From: an uncultured Lactobacillus sp.
Lineage (GTDB): Bacteria; Bacillota; Bacilli; Lactobacillales; Lactobacillaceae
Direction of reading: 5' to 3'
DNA length: 6,356 nucleotides
Assembly: GCA_946482425.1 (NCBI GenBank)
Contig: CAMLRO010000053.1
Coordinates: 1-6,356, forward strand
The position numbers and the translations under genes are program-made. Of the stretch, positions 1-4,263 are shown piece by piece. The notes beneath the pieces were generated by a model, which worked only from the letters and a program-made list of their open reading frames with translations, did no database searches and was not told the DNA's origin. Each line of letters starts with the position of its first letter. Position 1 is the first letter of the stretch.

Positions 1-546
1 GAGAGAATTGTTGGGTCTACCATTTCTTGTAGTGAATTTAAACCCTTTACCTAAAATTAATTTGGACAAACTGGGAGTATCATCTTCGCTTATTACAAAC
101 ATTCCCAACGTTGTAGCGTCATTTGCAACAGTAAAACTAGATAGATCTACGCTAGTTAAGCTGGGATCACTAGCAAACATTGTATTGAAACTAGTCACAT
201 TGGTAGTATCAAAACTAGATAGATCTAAAGAAACTATTTTTGTACAACCGAAAAACATTTTCGTCATGTCTGTGACTTGAGAAGTATTTAAGTTATTTAA
301 CCCTTTAATAGATACTAAATTGCTTAATTTACAAAAGAGACGCTGAGCAGAGCCCAAGATTGCAATAGGAGCATTAATATCAATTTCAGTGATATCATCT
401 ACAGTTATGCCGTTAACATTTTGGCTAATACTAATATCCTTATTGTCTGAATTATTTTTGTCTGAATTATTTATTGTATAACTTTCACCTTTTTCACCTA
501 GAGATAAGACGCCATTATTAAAGGTGTAAGGAACACCTTCCCAAGT
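1..546 (-). repeat. LRR module 4, cut by window edge
   Basis: It begins with TWEGVPYTFNNG and continues through the LRR block to GKGFKFTTRNGRPNNS, where the window ends. The visible part is 15 bp longer than the same part of module 3. That is fully explained by a 15-bp tandem duplication at 443-472. A junction and MucBP-like block are expected to follow outside the window. Confidence 0.85.
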
Positions 547-3500
547 GTTATCAGTTTTATTTTTAGAATAAACTAGAGTGATAGTTTGTGGATCGGAGAT
601 AAATGCTTTTATATCAGAATTCTTGTTTTCTTTGAACTTGTAGCCAGCAAATTCTTTGCTGGTGTCAACAGTTACCAGGTCTGAAATGTTGCCGAAAAGT
701 TTTTCATCAGGAATTTCCTTACCATCTTGATCAACTAGCTGCTTGCCATCTTCATCTTGGCGGTGAACAGTAACGGTGCCACCAGTATATCTAACATAAG
801 TATCATGGTCTCTATCACCTTGGTACTTAGTCATGAAATCGGCTGAAGACCACTGATTAGTACCCTTGGCCAGAGAACCATCGCCTTCCCCCATGTTTAC
901 CCAAGTTCCTGGCTGTTGAAGTGAATTGTTGGGTCTACCATTTCTTGTAGTGAATTTAAAACCTTTACCTAAAATCAACTTGGTCAAACTGGAAGTATAA
1001 TTATTGGTTAATACAAACATTCCCATCGTTGTGGCATCATTTGCAACAGTAAAACTAGATAGGTCTACGCTAGTTAGGTTGGGATCGCCAGCAAACATTA
1101 CATTAAAGCTGGTCACATTGGTAGTATCAAAACTTGAGAGATCTAAAGAAGTCATTTTTTTACAGTCAAAAAACATCCATAGCATACTCGTTACTTTAGA
1201 AGTATCTAGTTTATCTAAGCCATTGATTGTGTTAAGATTCGTGAGTCGAGAAAAAAGCATCTCAGCAGATCCAATGATGGCAATGGGAGCATTAATATCG
1301 ATTTCAGTAATATCGTCTGCAGTTACCCCACTAACATTTTGGCTAATACTAATATCCTTATTGTCTGAATTATTTATCGTATAGGTTTTGCCTTTTTCAC
1401 CCAGTGATAAGACACCATTATTGAAGATAAAAGGAACACCTTCCCAAGTATTATCAGTTTTACTCTTGGAATAGACCAAGGTAATATCTTGCGGGTCAGA
1501 GATAAATGCTTTTACATCAGAATTTTTGTTTTCTTTGAAGGTGTAACCGGCAATTTCCTTGCTGGTATCAACAGTTACCGAATCTGAAATGTTGCCGAAA
1601 AGTTTTTCATCAGGAATTTCCTTGCCATCTTGATCAACTAGCTGCTTGCCATCTTCGTCTTGGCGATGAACAGTTACGATGCCACCAGTATACCTAACAT
1701 AGGTGTCGTGGTCTCTGTCTCCTTTATATTTAGTTATCAAATCAGCTGAAGACCACTGATTAGTACCCTTGGTCAGAGAACCATCGTCTTCACCCATATT
1801 TACCCAGGTACCTGACTGTTTAAGTAAATCTTCAGGCTGTTCTCCGTCTAGAGGAAATTTAACCCCTTTACCTAAAGTTAATTTAGTTATATTTGCACAT
1901 GAATCAAATAAACCATCTAATATAGCATCATCAGTAATTGTAAAGTTAGATAAGTTTATGCTAGATAAGTTGGTGTCTGCATAAAACATAGAAGAAAAGA
2001 ATGTAACTTTGCTAGTATCAAAACTTGAGAGATCTAATGAAATTAATTTTGGACAATTAGCGAACATGTAGCTCATGTCAGTGATATTTGAAGTAATGAG
2101 GTTATCTAAACCATTAATTTGAGTTAAATTAGGAAGAGTATCAAATAATGAATCAGCCGGCCCATTAATTGTTATTTTTCCAAGAATATCTATTTCAGTA
2201 ATATTATCAGTATTTATAGTACTTATATTATTATTAATACCAATTTCATTTCCGGCGGTGTTGTCAATTAAATAGTCTTTGCCTTTTTCACCTAGTGATA
2301 AGATGCCATTATTAAAGGTAAAAGGAACGCCTTCCCAAGTGTTATCAGTTTTACTCTTAGAGTAGACCAAGGTAATATCTTGTGGATCAGAAGTAAATGC
2401 TGTTATATCAGAATTTTTGTTTTCTTTGAAGGTGTAACCGGCAATTTCCTTGCTGGTATCAACAGATACTGGGTCTGAAATATTGCCAAAGAGCTTTTCA
2501 TCAGGAATTTCCTTGCCATCTTGATCAACTAGTTGCTTGCCATCTTCATCTTGGTAATGGACAGTAACGGTACCGCCTAGATTAGCAAAACAAACATAAG
2601 TGTCGTGATCAGTAGAGCCCTGATATTTGGTCATTAAATCGGCTGAAGACCACTTATTAGTGCCTTTGGCTGGAGAACCCTGATCAACCCCCATGTTTAC
2701 CCAAGTTCCCAAATCAGGCAAAAATGAATCTGGTTTTCCTTTAATTTCTGGAATTTTAAAGCCACTACCCAAGACTAATTTTTTTAAATTTGAACAGAAA
2801 CGAAACATAATTAGCATTTTAGCGTCATCTGCAATTGTAAAATTGGACAAATTAATACTAGTTAAATTTGTATCATTGACAAAAAGACCAGTATAGTTGG
2901 TCACTTTGTCTGTGCTAAAGCTAGATAAATCTAATTCAATCAATTTAGGGCAACTAGCAAACATTTGTTGCATGCTTGTAACTTGAGAAGTATCTAATTT
3001 ATCTAAGCCATTTATTGAGGTTATGTTTTTTAAATTCTTAAAAACTCCATTTGCACTGCCTATAATTGCGATTGAGGCATTAATATCAATTTCAGTGATA
3101 TCGTCTGGTGTTATGCTACTAATATTTTGGCTAATGCTAATGTCGTTATTGGCAGAATTGTCAATTGAATAATTTTCACTTTTTTTACCAATTGATAATA
3201 TGCCGTTATTAAAGGTAACTGGTATATTATTCCAAGTACTTGAAACGGATACATTGCTTTCACGAGATGCATTAACTGAATCAAATTGTCCATTATCAAA
3301 TTCTTGCTTATCAGCTTTTGCATTGTCTGTGGTTGCATTTTGATTACTGCCACTTGCTGGATTGTTATTAGCACTAGCTTGCTCCTGCCCGGTTTCAGGG
3401 TTGCTGCTTGCAGTGCTTGTGTTAGCTTCACTGCTAATGGGTTGACTGTCGCTAGTTTGGCCAGTGGGGTCATCATCAGAAGCTGATTCACCCACAGCTT

Positions 3501-3684
3501 CAGTTTGGTAGGTCAATTTAGTCTTGACTGCTCTTCTCACAGTCTTCTTGCTGGCACGAGTACCATTCTGATTAGCTGCCTTGACCGTCTGGGGCTTGGC
3601 ATTAATTAAGCCTAAAGCAGCTGCGGCCACGCCGCCGAGCAATATTTTTTCTCCTTGCTTGTTAGCATTCTTATGTGTATTCAT
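1..3684 (-). CDS. BspA-type leucine-rich repeat / MucBP-like modular surface adhesin, 3' end outside window
   Basis: This is an exported surface protein, open from ATG 3684 to the window edge (1228 codons, no stop). The start is set by an AAGAGG ribosome-binding site 6 nt upstream and by a signal peptide that begins at this Met. Residues 1-37 are the signal peptide and 38-149 a Ser/Thr/Asn/Asp-rich linker. From residue 150 there are modules of about 300 residues (150-449, 450-746, 747-1047, 1048 onward). Each has LRRs of the BspA/DUF285 type (core LDLSSFDTxxVTxxxxMF), then a junction (GTWVNMG...WSSADLMTKY...DHDTYVR), then a 79-residue MucBP-like beta domain (VTVHxQDEDGKQLV ... GYTFKE ... ITLVYSK). 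Family knowledge: such proteins in lactobacilli are cell-surface adhesins, and BspA of Tannerella binds fibronectin. The ligand here is unknown. A C-terminal sortase signal is expected but not visible. It has its own promoter and lies downstream of a terminator, so it is probably monocistronic at its 5' end. Confidence 0.95.
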   Translation of the reverse strand, partial: MNTHKNANKQGEKILLGGVAAAALGLINAKPQTVKAANQNGTRASKKTVRRAVKTKLTYQTEAVGESASDDDPTGQTSDSQPISSEANTSTASSNPETGQEQASANNNPASGSNQNATTDNAKADKQEFDNGQFDSVNASRESNVSVSSTWNNIPVTFNNGILSIGKKSENYSIDNSANNDISISQNISSITPDDITEIDINASIAIIGSANGVFKNLKNITSINGLDKLDTSQVTSMQQMFASCPKLIELDLSSFSTDKVTNYTGLFVNDTNLTSINLSNFTIADDAKMLIMFRFCSNLKKLVLGSGFKIPEIKGKPDSFLPDLGTWVNMGVDQGSPAKGTNKWSSADLMTKYQGSTDHDTYVCFANLGGTVTVHYQDEDGKQLVDQDGKEIPDEKLFGNISDPVSVDTSKEIAGYTFKENKNSDITAFTSDPQDITLVYSKSKTDNTWEGVPFTFNNGILSLGEKGKDYLIDNTAGNEIGINNNISTINTDNITEIDILGKITINGPADSLFDTLPNLTQINGLDNLITSNITDMSYMFANCPKLISLDLSSFDTSKVTFFSSMFYADTNLSSINLSNFTITDDAILDGLFDSCANITKLTLGKGVKFPLDGEQPEDLLKQSGTWVNMGEDDGSLTKGTNQWSSADLITKYKGDRDHDTYVRYTGGIVTVHRQDEDGKQLVDQDGKEIPDEKLFGNISDSVTVDTSKEIAGYTFKENKNSDVKAFISDPQDITLVYSKSKTDNTWEGVPFIFNNGVLSLGEKGKTYTINNSDNKDISISQNVSGVTADDITEIDINAPIAIIGSAEMLFSRLTNLNTINGLDKLDTSKVTSMLWMFFDCKKMTSLDLSSFDTTNVTSFNVMFAGDPNLTSVDLSSFTVANDATTMGMFVLTNNYTSSLTKLILGKGFKFTTRNGRPNNSLQQPGTWVNMGEGDGSLAKGTNQWSSADFMTKYQGDRDHDTYVRYTGGTVTVHRQDEDGKQLVDQDGKEIPDEKLFGNISDLVTVDTSKEFAGYKFKENKNSDIKAFISDPQTITLVYSKNKTDNTWEGVPYTFNNGVLSLGEKGESYTINNSDKNNSDNKDISISQNVNGITVDDITEIDINAPIAILGSAQRLFCKLSNLVSIKGLNNLNTSQVTDMTKMFFGCTKIVSLDLSSFDTTNVTSFNTMFASDPSLTSVDLSSFTVANDATTLGMFVISEDDTPSLSKLILGKGFKFTTRNGRPNNSL
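443..472. repeat. 15-bp exact tandem duplication in module 4
   Basis: The sequence TTGTCTGAATTATTT occurs twice in direct tandem (443-457 and 458-472, plus-strand reading). It adds five in-frame residues, so NNSDNKD of module 3 becomes NNSDKNNSDNKD here. Module 3 has a single copy. Confidence 0.92.
547..1449 (-). repeat. LRR + MucBP-like module 3
   Basis: 301 codons. LRR strands include LDLSSFDTTNVT and VDLSSFTVANDA, ending LGKGFKFTTRNGRPNNS. The MucBP-like block is at 547-783. It is very similar to module 4 at the DNA level: bases around 923-960 recur almost unchanged at 5-42. This suggests recent duplication or conversion. Confidence 0.88.
1450..2340 (-). repeat. LRR + MucBP-like module 2
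   Basis: 297 codons starting at TWEGVPFTFNNG. LRR strands include LDLSSFDTSKVT and INLSNFTITDDA. The LRR block is intermediate between module 1 and the close pair 3/4. The MucBP-like block at 1450-1686 is again exactly 79 codons and differs from that of module 3 by only scattered substitutions. Confidence 0.88.
2341..3237 (-). repeat. LRR + MucBP-like module 1
   Basis: Residues 150-448/449, 299 codons. It opens with TWNNIPVTFNNG and carries about four BspA-type LRRs (e.g. LDLSSFSTDKVT, INLSNFTIADDA). The WSSADLMTKY junction follows, and the 79-residue MucBP-like block lies at 2341-2577. It is the most divergent module. Its opening lacks the VYSKSKTDN linker that precedes the others, and its junction reads DHDTYVCF where modules 2 and 3 have DHDTYVRY. 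Confidence 0.88.
3238..3573 (-). other. Low-complexity linker of the mature N terminus
   Basis: Residues 38-149. A short basic part (RASKKTVRRAVK) leads into a Ser/Thr/Asn/Asp/Ala/Gln-rich, probably unstructured stretch (e.g. TSDSQPISSEANTSTASS) before the first repeat module. This kind of spacer is usual between signal peptide and folded repeats in Lactobacillus surface proteins. By hand count the DNA at 3361-3660 is about 49% G+C, clearly higher than the LRR-coding stretches. Confidence 0.8.
3574..3684 (-). other. Sec signal peptide of the left-hand adhesin
   Basis: Residues 1-37. A polar, mildly basic N-region (K5, K9, K13) is followed by a hydrophobic core, ILLGGVAAAALGLI (14-27). The stretch NAKPQTVKAA ends in a V-K-A site, so cleavage after A36 or A37 is likely. 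No YSIRK motif and no convincing KxYKxGKxW motif is present. Cleavage position is inferred by eye. Confidence 0.85.
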
Positions 3685-3690
3685 ATAATT

Positions 3691-3697
3691 CCTCTTC
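3691..3697 (-). promoter_or_regulatory. Ribosome-binding site of the left-hand adhesin
   Basis: The coding strand reads GAAGAGGAATTATATG, with AGAAGAGG-type complementarity to 16S rRNA and 6 nt between the GG and the ATG at 3684. This fixes the start codon. Confidence 0.85.
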
Positions 3698-3698
3698 T

Positions 3699-3758
3699 AA
3701 ACTGCATATTAATATAGGTTTAGTATATGGCTGGGCTAAATCAATGTCAAACTGCATA
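3699..3758 (-). repeat. 10-bp direct repeat flanking the promoter
   Basis: TATGCAGTTT (coding strand) occurs at 3749-3758, overlapping the -35 box, and again at 3699-3708, in the predicted early 5' UTR. The copies are exactly 50 bp apart, about five helical turns. This could be a pair of regulator sites, but no regulator is identified and chance is possible. Confidence 0.35.
3722..3750 (-). promoter_or_regulatory. Sigma-A-type promoter for the left-hand adhesin
   Basis: On the minus strand a perfect -35 TTGACA (3745-3750) is followed by a 17-nt spacer and -10 TATACT (3722-3727). A start site near 3715 would give a 5' UTR of about 30 nt ending in the ribosome-binding site. It lies downstream of the preceding gene's terminator, so it is probably the main promoter. 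Confidence 0.85.
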
Positions 3759-3780
3759 AAAGAAAAGCACCTGTTAAAAT

Positions 3781-3792
3781 TGAAGCGCTTCA
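3781..3792. promoter_or_regulatory. 12-bp perfect palindrome upstream of the promoter
   Basis: TGAAGCGCTTCA is fully self-complementary and sits about 30 bp upstream of the -35 box. It resembles the centre of a catabolite-response (cre) element but is 2 bp shorter than the usual 14-bp CcpA site. A CcpA role is only a possibility. Confidence 0.35.
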
Positions 3793-3793
3793 T

Positions 3794-3819
3794 AATAGTT
3801 AAACATAAATCTAACTATT
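3794..3819. repeat. 8-bp inverted repeat with 10-bp spacer
   Basis: AATAGTTA (3794-3801) and TAACTATT (3812-3819) are exact reverse complements. They lie directly beside the 12-bp palindrome, upstream of the left-hand adhesin's promoter. This could be an operator for a dimeric regulator; function unknown. Confidence 0.35.
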
Positions 3820-3893
3820 GGGCGTACTTTTTTAATGACTAAATATACAATTGTTTTGAAAGTTGAAGTTGATTGTATGTATTTAACGCACCA
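3819..3893. repeat. Imperfect long inverted repeat in the spacer
   Basis: Outer arms TGGGCGT (3819-3825) and ACGCACCA (3886-3893) pair with one bulge. Inner arms AAATATACAAT (3841-3851) and ATTGTATGTATTT (3872-3884) pair over 11 bp with a 2-nt bulge. The internal loop is strongly asymmetric, so the fold may be weak. It lies upstream of the predicted start site and would act as DNA, unless read through from the right-hand gene. Confidence 0.3.
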
Positions 3894-3936
3894 AAAATCT
3901 TTGACTGACGTAAGCAAAGCATATTATGCAAGGGCA

Positions 3937-3950
3937 ATTATCATGATAAT
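3937..3950. promoter_or_regulatory. 14-bp perfect palindrome
   Basis: ATTATCATGATAAT is a perfect inverted repeat. Flanking GC pairs (3934-3935 with 3951-3952) extend it if one base is bulged. It lies nearly 200 bp upstream of the -35 box. This could be a protein-binding site; in AT-rich DNA chance cannot be excluded. Confidence 0.3.
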
Positions 3951-4040
3951 GCACCGGGAAAACTAAGATCAATTCACTAGAAGAAAAGTGGGAGTACTGC
4001 ATGATTATGTTTACTGGTTCAATCATATTAGAAGATCAAA

Positions 4041-4081
4041 CAAACTAAAATACACGACTCCGATCAAATATCGGAATCGTG
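4041..4081 (-). terminator. Intrinsic terminator of the right-hand adhesin gene
   Basis: A 12-bp stem pairs 4053-4064 with 4070-4081 around a 5-nt loop. In the minus-strand transcript the only non-Watson-Crick position (4058/4076) is a G-U wobble, whereas it is a C-A mismatch on the plus strand. A U-rich tail, TATTTTAGTTTG, follows on the minus strand only. Direction and position (about 70 bp after the stop) fit termination of the leftward gene. Confidence 0.85.
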
Positions 4082-4149
4082 CATTGAATCTTGCGTAATA
4101 TTAAAATGTCTAACTTTTTAGTTTCACTTCATATTTTTACTGATGAGTT

Positions 4150-4263
4150 TTATTTAATTTTCTTACGACTAAACCAGGCTGCACTTAGTGCACCAACTAA
4201 AGTTAAGCTTCCTAATGCGAGCATAGCCAGACTGGAATGCTTATTAGTACCTGTCTGTGGTAA
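4150..4263 (-). other. Sortase-dependent cell-wall sorting signal (LPQTG)
   Basis: LPQTG is encoded at 4249-4263 (residues 698-702). A hydrophobic helix of about 20 residues follows (SLAMLALGSLTLVGALSAAW), then the tail FSRKKIK and the stop. This is the complete three-part signal for sortase A. The protein should be anchored to peptidoglycan after cleavage between Thr701 and Gly702. Confidence 0.95.

Larger units (their letters stand above)
3685..4149. other. Intergenic region between the two adhesin genes
   Basis: A 465-bp spacer without a convincing gene. From right to left it holds a 68-bp untranslated tail of the right-hand gene, its terminator, about 100 bp with no clear signal, four dyads (3781-3950), the promoter, a 10-bp direct repeat and the ribosome-binding site. 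No recognisable riboswitch or tRNA was seen. Confidence 0.75.

Noticed and set aside
1004..1384. Plus-strand frame of 126 codons with a hydrophobic end
   Set aside because: It is antisense to an LRR block, with related frames at the same place in the other modules. The minus-strand frame gives clear BspA-type repeats with a promoter, ribosome-binding site and signal peptide.
3706..3715. ATATTAATAT palindrome at the predicted transcription start
   Set aside because: It is pure A/T and short, so expected by chance in this AT-rich spacer.
3781..3792. Firm CcpA cre site
   Set aside because: The palindrome is 12 bp and does not fit the 14-bp TGNAANCGNWNNCA pattern in any register I tried. It is kept only as an unassigned palindrome.
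3901..3929. Possible rightward promoter TTGACT with TTATGC at 17 nt or TATTAT at 15 nt
   Set aside because: The -10 is poor at good spacing, or the spacing is poor for the better -10. No gene lies downstream on the plus strand before the convergent adhesin gene.
4001..4048. Plus-strand 15-residue frame starting MIMFTGS with a GGGAG 6 nt upstream
   Set aside because: It is very short, lacks a convincing promoter, shows no recognisable peptide features and lies opposite the untranslated spacer. It is probably chance.
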